From: Desulfosporosinus orientis DSM 765
Lineage (GTDB): Bacteria; Bacillota; Desulfitobacteriia; Desulfitobacteriales; Desulfitobacteriaceae
Assembly (NCBI RefSeq): GCF_000235605.1
Contig: NC_016584.1
Coordinates: forward strand, 2,220,001-2,284,000
Length of the DNA stretch: 64,000 nucleotides
Direction: 5' to 3'
In this document: piece by piece, positions 35,807-44,178 of the stretch
Layout of the letters: each line of letters begins with the position of its first letter
How positions within the stretch are numbered: the first letter of the stretch is position 1
Translations under genes and position numbers: made by a program
Notes under the pieces: generated by a model
The model's database searches: none
Seen by the model: the letters and a program-made list of their open reading frames with translations, nothing else
Told to the model about the DNA's origin: nothing

Positions 35807-37189
35807 GTGGAAGAGAAACAAGCCCTGTTGCGTGCGCTTCCCAAGGTGGATGACTTGCTGCGCCGGCTTGCGCCGGTAACAGCCGACATGCCCGGCCTGG
35901 TGGTTAAGCGTGTGGTGCAGGAACAGATCGATTTATGCCGGCAAGCAATTCTGGACGGACAGTCGAGCGATGTGGGTGTGCCGGGCATTACGGGCAGGAT
36001 TATAACGGCACTGGGGCAGGTGCTGCAAAGCCATCTGCGGGGTGTAATCAATGCGACCGGCGTCATTCTGCACACCAACCTTGGCAGGGCGCGGCTCTCG
36101 GACGGCGCAATGGAGACGCTGACTGCCGCCGCAACGGGTTATTCCAATCTGGAGTATGACCTCGAGAGCGGGGAGCGTGGCTCACGCTATGCACATGTGG
36201 AGGCGCTGCTTACGGAAATTACGGGAGCAGAGGCTGCGCTGGTGGTCAACAACAATGCAGCAGCGGTCTGCCTCATACTGGATACACTGGCAAAAGGCAC
36301 CGAGGTGATTGTCTCGCGAGGTGAGCTGGTGGAGATCGGCGGTTCGTTCCGTGTGCCGAACATCATGGCGCACAGCGGGTGCAAGCTGGTAGAGGTGGGA
36401 ACAACCAACAAAACGCACCCGGCCGACTATGCGAAGGCCGTTACGGATGAAACCGGCGCATTGCTTAAGGTGCATACCAGTAATTACCGCATAGTGGGCT
36501 TCACCCAGGACGTGCCTCTCAAGCAGCTGTGGAAGATCGGGCAGGAGAACCGGCTTCCAGTCATTTACGATCTGGGCAGCGGGCTGCTTGCCCAGCTGGG
36601 AGACTATGGTATTAGCACGGAACCGACTGTAGCGGAGTGCGTGCCCTATGCCGATGTGCTGAGCTTCAGCGGCGACAAGCTGCTCGGCGGGCCGCAGGCC
36701 GGTATTATTGTGGGGCGTAAAGCACTGGTTGACCGCATGAAGAAAAACCACCTGCTGCGTGCGCTGCGCATCGATAAGCTGACACTGGCTGCCCTGGAAT
36801 ATACGTTGCGTCAGTACCTTGACCCGGATAGCGCGGTGCAGAGTATTCCGACATTACGGATGATTACTGCACCCGTCTCGGAAATGGAGGCCAAGGCAAA
36901 GATGCTTACCAGCCTGCTGGAGGCGCGTCCTGATGTACATTATTCGATGATGGATACACTGTCCCAGGTTGGCGGCGGCTCGCTGCCGGATGTGACGCTT
37001 GCATCCTGTGCGGTTGGGATATTGTCTGATCGGCTTTCCGCTAATACGATCGAGGAGCGCTTGCGAGTGGGTAATCCCCCTGTGATCGCACGTGTTTCAC
37101 AGGACAGCGTCCTGCTGGATATGCGTACGGTCGAAGGCAATGAAATACCAACATTGGCGGCACGTCTGAACCATATTTCAAAGACATAA
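35807..37189 (+). CDS. selA: L-seryl-tRNA(Sec) selenium transferase SelA
   Basis: PLP enzyme that converts Ser-tRNA-Sec to Sec-tRNA-Sec using selenophosphate. The PLP lysine is Lys291 in SFSGDKLLGGPQAG; NATGVILHTNLGRARLS and GSRYAHVEALLTEITGAEAALVVNN are further family blocks. GTG 35807 is 7 nt from GGAGG (35795-35799) and is preferred to ATG 35786, which precedes that site. 460 residues is normal. Unusually it is placed inside the reductase gene order, between grdD and the component B genes, rather than next to selB. Confidence 0.96.
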   Translation: MEEKQALLRALPKVDDLLRRLAPVTADMPGLVVKRVVQEQIDLCRQAILDGQSSDVGVPGITGRIITALGQVLQSHLRGVINATGVILHTNLGRARLSDGAMETLTAAATGYSNLEYDLESGERGSRYAHVEALLTEITGAEAALVVNNNAAAVCLILDTLAKGTEVIVSRGELVEIGGSFRVPNIMAHSGCKLVEVGTTNKTHPADYAKAVTDETGALLKVHTSNYRIVGFTQDVPLKQLWKIGQENRLPVIYDLGSGLLAQLGDYGISTEPTVAECVPYADVLSFSGDKLLGGPQAGIIVGRKALVDRMKKNHLLRALRIDKLTLAALEYTLRQYLDPDSAVQSIPTLRMITAPVSEMEAKAKMLTSLLEARPDVHYSMMDTLSQVGGGSLPDVTLASCAVGILSDRLSANTIEERLRVGNPPVIARVSQDSVLLDMRTVEGNEIPTLAARLNHISKT

Positions 37190-37235
37190 CGAGGGATCTA
37201 TGTGAATCAACAAGTATCGGAAAGGAGATGTCTCT

Positions 37236-38561
37236 GTGAAACTAACCCTTGCAAACTTTTATGTAAAGGAAATCTGTTTCGGTGCAAAAACCGAGTTGAA
37301 AGACGGAGTCCTGACGGTGAATAAGGAAGAGGCTCTCGCCGTTGTGCGGGAGGATACCCATATTACAGAAGCAGAACTGCACATTGTCAAGCCCGGCGAT
37401 ATGGTTCGCCTGGTGCCGGTCAAGGAAGCAATCGAGCCGCGTTACCGCGTTGGCGGCGGGCCGGTATTCCCCGGTGTGACCGGCGAACTGATGCAGGCTG
37501 GTAATGGCACAACCCATGCGCTCAAAGATATGAGTGTGCTGGTGGTTGGCAAGCATTATGGCGGCTTCCAGGATGGCTTAATTGATATGGGGGGCGAAGG
37601 CGCAAAATATACATTCTACTCACAGTTGAAAAACCTCGTGCTTGTTGCAAATTCTGATGAAGAATTTGAACACCATGAGCAGCAGAAGAAGAACCGTGCG
37701 CTGCGCTGGGCGGGCATGCGTCTGGCAGAGTATCTTGGCGCCTGCACAAAGGATATGCAGCCGGATGACACCGATGTCTATGAGTTGGAGCCGTTAACCA
37801 AGCGCTCAAAGGCAGTTAATGATTTACCGAGCGTCGTGATGGTGTTGCAGCCGCAGTCACAGATGGAAGAGTTGGGCTATAATGACCTGAACTATGGCTG
37901 GGACTGTAACCATATGGTACCGACCTTCATGCATCCTAACGAAGTACTGGATGGAGCAATGATCTCCGGCTCTTTCATGCCCTGCTCATCTAAGTGGTCG
38001 ACCTATGACTTCCAGAACTTCCCGATGATTCGCCGTTTGTATGAAGAGCATGGCAAGACGCTGAACTTCCTTGGCGTCATCATGTCGAACCTAAATGTCG
38101 CATTAGAGCAAAAAGAGCGTGCGGCGATCTTTGTGGCACAGATGGCAAAATCTCTCGGCGCAGACTCGGCGGTTGTGGCCGAGGAGGGCTATGGCAACCC
38201 GGACGCTGACTTCACGGCATGCCTGGTGGCCCTGGAAGAGGCCGGTATAAAAACAGTTGGTCTTTCCAACGAATGTACTGGTCGCGACGGAGCCAGTCAG
38301 CCGCTTGTTTCTATGAATGAAAAAGAAGACGCAATCGTTTCCTGCGGTAATGTATCCTCGTTGATCGAACTTCCAGCTATGCCGGTTGTGCTCGGTGAGT
38401 TGGAATCTCTTAGCCGCGACGGCTTGTCCGGTGGCTGGGGCAATGATGAGAAACTTGGACCGTCCGTGCGTCCAGATGGATCGATCATCATGGAAAACAA
38501 TGCCATGTTCTGTGGCGACCGGGTTGTTGGCTGGTCGACAAAAACTATGGTGGAATTTTAA
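37236..38561 (+). CDS. grdI: Component B proprotein, GrdI type (GrdE/GrdG family)
   Basis: Substrate-binding subunit of the betaine (or sarcosine) reductase. Family members are made as a proprotein of about 47 kDa and self-cleave at a cysteine that becomes a pyruvoyl group, which captures the substrate. The best match for that site here is Cys250 in ISGSFMPCSSKWSTYDFQN. Other landmarks: FPGVTGELMQAGNGTTHAL, GLSNECTGRDGASQPLV. GTG 37236 follows AAAGGAG. Betaine is favoured over glycine because a BCCT transporter follows, but the exact substrate is inferred. Confidence 0.85.
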   Translation: MKLTLANFYVKEICFGAKTELKDGVLTVNKEEALAVVREDTHITEAELHIVKPGDMVRLVPVKEAIEPRYRVGGGPVFPGVTGELMQAGNGTTHALKDMSVLVVGKHYGGFQDGLIDMGGEGAKYTFYSQLKNLVLVANSDEEFEHHEQQKKNRALRWAGMRLAEYLGACTKDMQPDDTDVYELEPLTKRSKAVNDLPSVVMVLQPQSQMEELGYNDLNYGWDCNHMVPTFMHPNEVLDGAMISGSFMPCSSKWSTYDFQNFPMIRRLYEEHGKTLNFLGVIMSNLNVALEQKERAAIFVAQMAKSLGADSAVVAEEGYGNPDADFTACLVALEEAGIKTVGLSNECTGRDGASQPLVSMNEKEDAIVSCGNVSSLIELPAMPVVLGELESLSRDGLSGGWGNDEKLGPSVRPDGSIIMENNAMFCGDRVVGWSTKTMVEF

Positions 38562-38575
38562 AGGAGGGTCAAGGC

Positions 38576-39895
38576 GTGAAAGCAATTCTGTATTTAAACC
38601 AGTTCTTTGGCCAGATTGGCGGCGAAGAACTTGCAGATCATGAGCCTGAAATCCGCGAAGGTTGTGTCGGTCCGGCATTAGCTCTACAGGCAGCCTTGGG
38701 CGATCAGGTGACCGTAACCCACACGATTATCTGCGGCGACAACTTTATAGGTTCGCATACAGATGAAGCCATTGATAGGATTCTGGGTTTTCTTAACGAC
38801 AAGGAATTCGATATTTTCTTTGCCGGTCCAGCATTCCGTGCCGGCCGTTATGGTGCTGCTTGCGGTCATATTTGTAATGCAGTACAGAACAAGTTTGGTG
38901 TACCAGTGCTTACTTCCATGAATGAAGAAAACCCTGGAGTGGAAATGTACCGTTCCAAAATGGTTATCTTCAAGGGCGGCGCAAGCGCTGCAGCGATGAA
39001 AAAAGACGTTGGGGTAATGGCTAAATATGGTCTGAAGCTGCTCAAGGGTGAGAAACTGCTGCCTGCAGTTGACGAAGGCTATTTCGGACGCGGTATTCGC
39101 GATCAGATCTGGCTTGACCCACCTGTTAGAGCAACGGACCGCGTTATTGATATGCTGCTCAAGAAAATTAATGGAGAGCAATACCAGACTGAGCTGCCGA
39201 TTCCGAAATCTGACCGGGCGCCGATTGCTCCGGCTATCACCCCGGAAGAACTCAGCAAAATGGAAGTTGCTCTGGTTACCTCCGGTGGTATTGTGCCGGT
39301 TGGCAACCCGGACCGCATTCAGTCTGCATCTGCTACAAAATGGGGCAAATACGATGTCAGCGATCTCGAGGACCTGCAGAAGGGCGAGTACATGACAATC
39401 CATGCGGGCTTTGACCCAGCCGCTGCCAATAACGACCCCGACGTTATCGTACCGCTGGATGCCATGCGTGCCTACCAGAAGGCAGGTAAGATCGGTGGAG
39501 TTTACAAATATTTCTACTCTACCGTTGGTACTGGCACCACACAGGCCGAGGCTGCCAGAATGGGTCGAGAAATTGCACAGGAGCTTTTACAGGATGGTAT
39601 TCGTGCCGCTATCCTGACCTCCACATGAGGAACCTGTACACGTTGCGGCGCAACGATGACAAGAGAGATTGAAAAGGCTGGCATCACCATCGTACAGATG
39701 GCCAACCTGGTTCCTGTAGCAAAGACCGTTGGTGTAAACCGACTGGTGCCAACCATCTCCATCCCCTATCCCTTAGGTGATCCGAGTACGTCTGCCGAAG
39801 AGCAATTCAAGCTGCGCTACCACCGTGTGGGTGTCGCGCTGGATGCTTTGACAACAGATATTAAGGAACCTGAGGTGTTTAAGGTTAAGATCTAA
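38576..39895 (+). CDS. grdH: Component B selenoprotein, GrdH type (GrdB/GrdF family; in-frame UGA = Sec351)
   Basis: Selenoprotein subunit of component B that acts with the pyruvoyl subunit on the substrate. It is read through TGA at 39626-39628, giving LTST-Sec-GTCTRCGATMTREIEKAG, the conserved GrdB/F/H redox site. The N-terminus (MKAILYLNQFFGQIGGEE) and C-terminus (RLVPTISIPYPLGDPSTS) are both family-conserved. 439 codons including Sec. GTG 38576 follows AAGGAGGG. A hairpin CGTTGC-GGC-GCAACG (39641-39655) 12 nt after the UGA is a likely SECIS apical loop. Paired with grdI and the transporter, betaine is the likely substrate. Confidence 0.93.
39641..39655 (+). promoter_or_regulatory. SECIS apical hairpin of grdH
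   Basis: Perfect 6-bp stem CGTTGC/GCAACG with loop GGC, starting 13 nt after the Sec UGA and inside the coding sequence. Position and size suit a bacterial SECIS element recognised by SelB. Confidence 0.6.
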
Positions 39896-40007
39896 CAGCT
39901 GCCAATTCATTCTTATTTTAAGGGGCTAAGTGCCTTTCATGCAGTGTCATGGAGGGCCCTGCTGCCCAAAATCAAAAGACAGCATTGGATTAGGAGATGA
40001 GAGCAAT

Positions 40008-41477
40008 ATGAAAAAGAACAACACTGTATTTATTGTATCTTTAGCGATTACGTTAATAATAGTTGTACTTGGACTCATTATCCCGAAACAGTTTGCGGAC
40101 GGTATGAACGCCGCATATGCTATTTTGACTGACAAGTTTAGTTGGTTGTACCTGATTTCTATGTTTATTTTCGTTGCGTTTTGCCTGGTGCTTGCATTCA
40201 GCAAATACGGTAAAATCAAGTTGGGTGATGATGATTCTAAACCGGAGTATAGCACGGTTTCCTGGTTTGCCATGCTTTTTGGAGCTGGCATGGGTATTGG
40301 CCTTGTATTCTGGGGCGTGGCCGAACCACTTAATCATTACGTGTCTTTCGGTATGAACGAAGAGGCTGCCAATCTGGCGATGCGCAAGGCGTTCATGCAC
40401 TGGGGGTTCCACCCCTGGGCGGGCTATGCAGTAGTCGGCATGGCGCTGGGCTACTTCCAGTTCCGCAAAAAGGCGCCAGGCCTTATCAGCAGTATTTTTA
40501 TACCGTTGCTTGGCGAAGAGGGCGTGCGCGGACCCATTGGAAAACTCATTGATATTTTTGCAATATTCGCGACAGTTGCGGGTGTGGCTACATCACTCGG
40601 ACAGGGTGCGCTTCAGATAAACGGCGGTCTCAACAAAATGTTTGGTATTCCGTCGACAATTGTTGTACAATGTATTATCATCGCTGCGATTGCAGTTCTT
40701 TATATTTGGGCAACCGTTAGCGGCATCGACAAGGGCATCAAGCTGCTTTCCGACATCAATATGGTGTTGGCAATTGTCTTGATGGGTGGCGCTTTATTGG
40801 TAGGTCCCACTCTCATGGACATTAATATTTTTACAAATAGTCTGGGCAGCTATGTGAACAATTTTATTGCCGACAGCTTTGGTATCAACCCCTTTGGCGA
40901 CAACAGCTGGCTGAGTAGCTGGACAATCTTCTACTGGGCATGGTGGATTGCATGGGGTCCGTTTACGGGAACCTTTATCGCCCGTATCTCCAAAGGCAGG
41001 ACAATCAAGGAGTTTGTACTGGGTGTTATTTTAGCTCCTTCGCTGGTTTCTATGGTATGGTTTGCTATTTTCGGCGGCCTTGGTCTGAATTTGGACAACG
41101 GCGTGATCCAGACGGCGATCCAAAATACAGAAACGGCACTATTTGTTGTATTAAGTCACTACCCGCTAGGCTTTATACTCTCGATTATTGCGGTTTTCCT
41201 GCTGATCACGTTCTTTGCGACAAGTGCAAACTCAGCAATCTTTGTATTGTCGATGTTCTCATCTGAGGGAGATCTGAACCCGGGCAAATCTAAGAAAATT
41301 TTGTGGGGTGTGCTGCAAGCTGTACTGGCGCTCGTCCTGTTGATGACTGGCGGCTTATCAGCACTGCAGACGTGTTCGATTGTGGCGGCATTCCCCTTTG
41401 CTATTATAATGCTGCTGTGCTGCGTATGTCTGTTCAAGGCACTGCTCGAGGAGCAGCTTCCCCAAAAAAATAGATAG
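40008..41477 (+). CDS. BCCT family betaine/carnitine/choline transporter
   Basis: Sodium- or proton-coupled importer of quaternary amines, about 490 residues with 12 helices. GAGMGIGLVFWGVAEPLNHY and WWIAWGPFTGTFIARISKGRTI are core BCCT segments that line the aromatic substrate cage. ATG 40008 follows AGGAGA; the longer frame from 39930 carries a cysteine-rich non-family leader. Directly downstream of the component B genes, it most likely supplies betaine for reduction rather than for osmoprotection. Confidence 0.93.
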   Translation: MKKNNTVFIVSLAITLIIVVLGLIIPKQFADGMNAAYAILTDKFSWLYLISMFIFVAFCLVLAFSKYGKIKLGDDDSKPEYSTVSWFAMLFGAGMGIGLVFWGVAEPLNHYVSFGMNEEAANLAMRKAFMHWGFHPWAGYAVVGMALGYFQFRKKAPGLISSIFIPLLGEEGVRGPIGKLIDIFAIFATVAGVATSLGQGALQINGGLNKMFGIPSTIVVQCIIIAAIAVLYIWATVSGIDKGIKLLSDINMVLAIVLMGGALLVGPTLMDINIFTNSLGSYVNNFIADSFGINPFGDNSWLSSWTIFYWAWWIAWGPFTGTFIARISKGRTIKEFVLGVILAPSLVSMVWFAIFGGLGLNLDNGVIQTAIQNTETALFVVLSHYPLGFILSIIAVFLLITFFATSANSAIFVLSMFSSEGDLNPGKSKKILWGVLQAVLALVLLMTGGLSALQTCSIVAAFPFAIIMLLCCVCLFKALLEEQLPQKNR

Positions 41478-41512
41478 AATTGCGCGTGGGCAAGCAAACT
41501 GCGCACCATCTG

Positions 41513-41548
41513 AAACAAGCTTCTCCGGTAAATCGAGCGGCTTGTTTT
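41513..41548 (+). terminator. Probable terminator after the transporter
   Basis: AAACAAGC (41513-41520) pairs with GCTTGTTT (41540-41547) and a T-rich tail (TTTTCCTT) follows; an inner stem is weak. Confidence 0.6.
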
Positions 41549-41594
41549 CCTTACCTTGATCAGAGCGGGATAATTCCCGGAAAGGCGGGCAGCT

Positions 41595-42512
41595 ATGGAT
41601 TTGAAGCAACTGGAAGCCTTCGTATATGTTGTAAAGCTCAACAGTTTTTCAAAGGCGGCCGATACGATTTATTTATCCCAGCCGACCATCAGCGCACATA
41701 TCAGCTCTTTGGAGAAAGAGCTCGGTACGCAGCTGCTGGTGCGCTCTACAAAAGAAGTCTATCCCACCAAAGTTGGGGTGGAGTTTTTTTCCTATGCACA
41801 AAACATGTTGGCGCTGCGTGATCAGGCGATCCAGTCTGTCAGCGGTCTTGGCCGCAACTGCAGGGGGGAGATATCCGTACTGTCCTCCAGTGTGCCTGCA
41901 CAGTACCTTCTGCCGGAGATTGTCACAGCGTTTCGCCGGCGTTACCCGAATATTATTATTCGTGTCCACCAGAGCAACAGTAGCCTTGTTTGTGCGAAGC
42001 TTGGCAGCTGCTATTACGACTTTGGAATTGTGGGTACGAAAATACAAGGCAATAAATTCATACAGGAACCTTTTTACGATGATACGCTAGTATTTGTATA
42101 TCCAGCGGATTTAGATATGAATGAGGCAATTATCCGTAAAAACCTAGCTGATTTTATTCGCAGTCAGCCCTTTATCATGCGCGAGACAGGCTCAGGAACC
42201 TTGCAGGAGCTCGACAGATATCTCAAAAAGCACGACCTGTCCCTCGATGATCTACAACCGGCCTGCTATATGGACAGCACACAAGGCGTCATGCAGGCAG
42301 TCTCCAGCGGGATGGGGATTTCCTTTCTTTCGAAGGCAGCAACCGCTCTTTATGTGCAAATGGGCCTGGTGAAAACCATCGAGGTTGACCACCAGTTTTT
42401 CTTGCGCAGATTCTACCTGCTTCTTAAGAAGGATATGGTGTTATCCCCGGTGCAGAAGCTGTTTGTAGATTTTATCGCTCAATATTACTATGGAACAAAC
42501 AAACAGGTATAG
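41595..42512 (+). CDS. Selenium metabolism-associated LysR family regulator
   Basis: 305 residues: N-terminal winged HTH (FSKAADTIYLSQPTISAHISSLEKELG) and a LysR substrate domain. The opening MDLKQLEAFVYVVKLNSFSKAA and the position at the end of a sel/grd cluster fit the group of LysR proteins recurrently found with selenium genes. The effector could be betaine, acetyl phosphate or a selenium signal; the sequence does not say. Modest ribosome site (GGAAAGG). Confidence 0.85.
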   Translation: MDLKQLEAFVYVVKLNSFSKAADTIYLSQPTISAHISSLEKELGTQLLVRSTKEVYPTKVGVEFFSYAQNMLALRDQAIQSVSGLGRNCRGEISVLSSSVPAQYLLPEIVTAFRRRYPNIIIRVHQSNSSLVCAKLGSCYYDFGIVGTKIQGNKFIQEPFYDDTLVFVYPADLDMNEAIIRKNLADFIRSQPFIMRETGSGTLQELDRYLKKHDLSLDDLQPACYMDSTQGVMQAVSSGMGISFLSKAATALYVQMGLVKTIEVDHQFFLRRFYLLLKKDMVLSPVQKLFVDFIAQYYYGTNKQV

Positions 42513-42576
42513 TACTGTGCATTTTTTAAAATATATAGTATAATAAGAGTCATTATAAAATGATTGGTGAGAGAAA

Positions 42577-43257
42577 ATGGACTTTGCGCAAAATTATACC
42601 AAGCACAACCTGAGCGAACTGGCTGTACTATATATTAAGAATAAAATTTTGTCTGGAGAGTTTAAAAGTGGCGATAAGCTCGTTGAATCCGATATTTCCA
42701 ACGACCTGTCCATTAGTCGTGCACCTGTGCGGGAGGCCCTGCGGGAACTAAATATGCTGGGTATGGTCGTGTTTTCGCCCCGCAGGGGCAATTACGTACT
42801 GGAGATGTCGCATGAGGAAACCATGGAGGTGTTTGATATCCGCATCGCCATGGAAAAGAGGATTCTGGACCTGCTCGTCGGTGCAAAGGCCTTGCAGGAT
42901 GCGGATTTTCGGCAATTGGACAGCTTGACTGCGGAGATGTATGCGCTGGAAGATCAGCAGATGGAACCGCATGAGATGTTGTACCGCCTGAATCACTTGG
43001 ATTTTTTGTTTCATAGTCACCTCTGGAAGGCGTCCGGCAGCTTGCGCCGGGGAAAGATTCTTGAGGGACTTTTCTACCAGTTGCTGATCGTCATGAATAA
43101 GGATGTGATCACCCTTGGTACCTTTCATGAAAAGGCGCAGGAGCATACCCGGATTGTACAAGCGTTAAAGCAGAACGACTTGTTGCTGGTATACCGGGAA
43201 TTTGATGCTCATTTTAAAACCTATATAGAGGCAGTTGAACAGCGGGAACTGCAATAG
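42577..43257 (+). CDS. GntR family regulator, FCD (FadR-like) subfamily
   Basis: N-terminal GntR winged helix (LVESDISNDLSISRAPVREALRELNMLGMV) and an all-helical FCD ligand domain with the metal-type histidines (NHLDFLFHSHLW, EHTRIVQALKQND, FDAHFKTY). FadR-type regulators bind short palindromes with a TTGT/ACAA type core. Two such palindromes lie in this island (28858-28871 and 43424-43445), each just after a -10 box, so this protein is the best candidate to repress selC and the DUF3343 gene. Ligand unknown. A terminator follows. Confidence 0.9.
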   Translation: MDFAQNYTKHNLSELAVLYIKNKILSGEFKSGDKLVESDISNDLSISRAPVREALRELNMLGMVVFSPRRGNYVLEMSHEETMEVFDIRIAMEKRILDLLVGAKALQDADFRQLDSLTAEMYALEDQQMEPHEMLYRLNHLDFLFHSHLWKASGSLRRGKILEGLFYQLLIVMNKDVITLGTFHEKAQEHTRIVQALKQNDLLLVYREFDAHFKTYIEAVEQRELQ

Positions 43258-43274
43258 CCTGTATCGGTGATGCT

Positions 43275-43309
43275 GCGATGGAATGCACTCTGCAATCCAT
43301 CGCTTTTTT
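43275..43309 (+). terminator. Terminator after the GntR gene
   Basis: GCGATGGA (43275-43282) pairs with TCCATCGC (43296-43303), followed by six T. Confidence 0.9.
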
Positions 43310-43389
43310 ACTTTCAGGCATACCGGTTTTTGATGATGAGCACTGGGTTATCTATCAATATTATCAATAGCAAAAACACTGGGAGTTCA

Positions 43390-43418
43390 TTGACTTGTTC
43401 AACTGGTTCCGATAGAAT
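43390..43418 (+). promoter_or_regulatory. Promoter for the DUF3343 gene
   Basis: TTGACT (43390-43395) and TAGAAT (43413-43418) with a 17-bp spacer. The 22-bp palindrome begins 6 nt after the -10 box. Confidence 0.75.
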
Positions 43419-43423
43419 AAAAA

Positions 43424-43445
43424 TGTAAATTGTCGACAATTTACA
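43424..43445. promoter_or_regulatory. 22-bp perfect palindrome, putative GntR operator
   Basis: TGTAAATTGTC followed at once by its reverse complement GACAATTTACA. The core ATTGTCGACAAT differs by one base from ATTGTAGACAAT before selC. It overlaps the expected transcription start, as a repressor site would. Confidence 0.7.
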
Positions 43446-43458
43446 AAAGAGGAGCAGT

Positions 43459-43728
43459 TTGAGGAATTGGGCGGTTGGAAGCATGCAGAAAGAAATTATA
43501 TTTACATTTTATAATACGAATCATGTAATTGCTGCCGTAGAGGTGCTGATAAAGGGTGATGTACCGGTTAAGGTGATGTCCATTCCAAGTGCGATATCGG
43601 CCGGATGCGGGTTATGCCTGCGGGTGATGCCGGAAAACCTCACCAGAGCGTTTGAGGCGTTTGCAGGCAACCAGGTTGCAGTACAGCAGGTGTTTTTTAC
43701 AGAAGGCGGACAGTATACCGCTATTTAA
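43459..43728 (+). CDS. DUF3343 protein, Se/S carrier-like
   Basis: 89 residues (or 81 from ATG 43483). EIIFTFYNTNHVIAAVEVL then PVKVMSIPSAISAGCGLCLRV match the DUF3343 family, whose conserved CG (Cys-Gly) motif gave it the name putative Se/S carrier-like protein. It may hold or deliver reduced selenium to selenophosphate synthetase; that role is suggested by family naming and location, not shown. TTG 43459 lies 4 nt from GAGGAG, so the exact start is uncertain. It has its own promoter and operator. Confidence 0.8.
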   Translation: MRNWAVGSMQKEIIFTFYNTNHVIAAVEVLIKGDVPVKVMSIPSAISAGCGLCLRVMPENLTRAFEAFAGNQVAVQQVFFTEGGQYTAI

Positions 43729-43837
43729 CCGAGAGGAAAGCAAAAGGGTCACTGAAGATTTACCGCTTGCATGGTGGTTGGAATATAAACTGTGTTGCAA
43801 ATGTGTACAACAACATTATCCTGTCAAAAACTATATC

Positions 43838-43863
43838 AGCCCGGAGATTTTAATCTCCGGGCT
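43838..43863 (+). terminator. Strong hairpin after the DUF3343 gene
   Basis: AGCCCGGAGAT (43838-43848) pairs with ATCTCCGGGCT (43853-43863) over 11 bp with a 4-nt loop. The tail is ATATTCATG, not a T run, so termination would be imperfect. It marks the island's right end. Confidence 0.6.
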
Positions 43864-43952
43864 ATATTCATGTTTGAAGAGGAACGGAAGTATTGTGAAT
43901 CTGCGCTATGAAGATAATTTAGATCGAAAAGCCAGATAGAAATCACTTGGAG

Positions 43953-44075
43953 TTATTTCATCTTAGGATAATAAGCTATATAATTAAGTAACTTTACAAC
44001 ACGATTTGAGAAGGGACGAACTTAAGTATATATGATGTGACATCATGAGGCTGACAGGATTGTAAGCCTTTTATT
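43953..44075 (+). promoter_or_regulatory. Promoter-leader-hairpin module, copy A
   Basis: TTATTTCATCTTAG precedes TATAAT (43979-43984); about 64 nt later ATGAGGCTGACAGGAT begins a GGCTGACA...TGTAAGCC hairpin with TTTTATTATT. The same arrangement occurs at 53.56-53.73 and 57.57-57.73 kb. It lies 90-220 nt before the AAA ATPase gene. Confidence 0.5.
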
Positions 44076-44178
44076 ATTGTGGTAAGGGCTGTAGTTGAAG
44101 AAAACGGGGTTAGGATGGGACGAAAGAGAATTAAGGCACTATTAAAAGCTTAGTAATTTAGTAATAAGGAAGGTAACA

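Noticed and set aside
34613-35821. Long minus-strand frame opposite grdD
   Set aside because: It is the shadow of a conserved gene in G+C-rich DNA, with no motif of its own.
39626-39628. TGA as a nonsense mutation that truncates the GrdB/H-type gene
   Set aside because: Coding continues in frame with conserved GTCTRCGATM, and selABC are in the same island, so it is a Sec codon.
43652-43939. 95-codon frame overlapping the DUF3343 gene
   Set aside because: Out of frame with a clear family gene and it reads through the strong hairpin at 43838.
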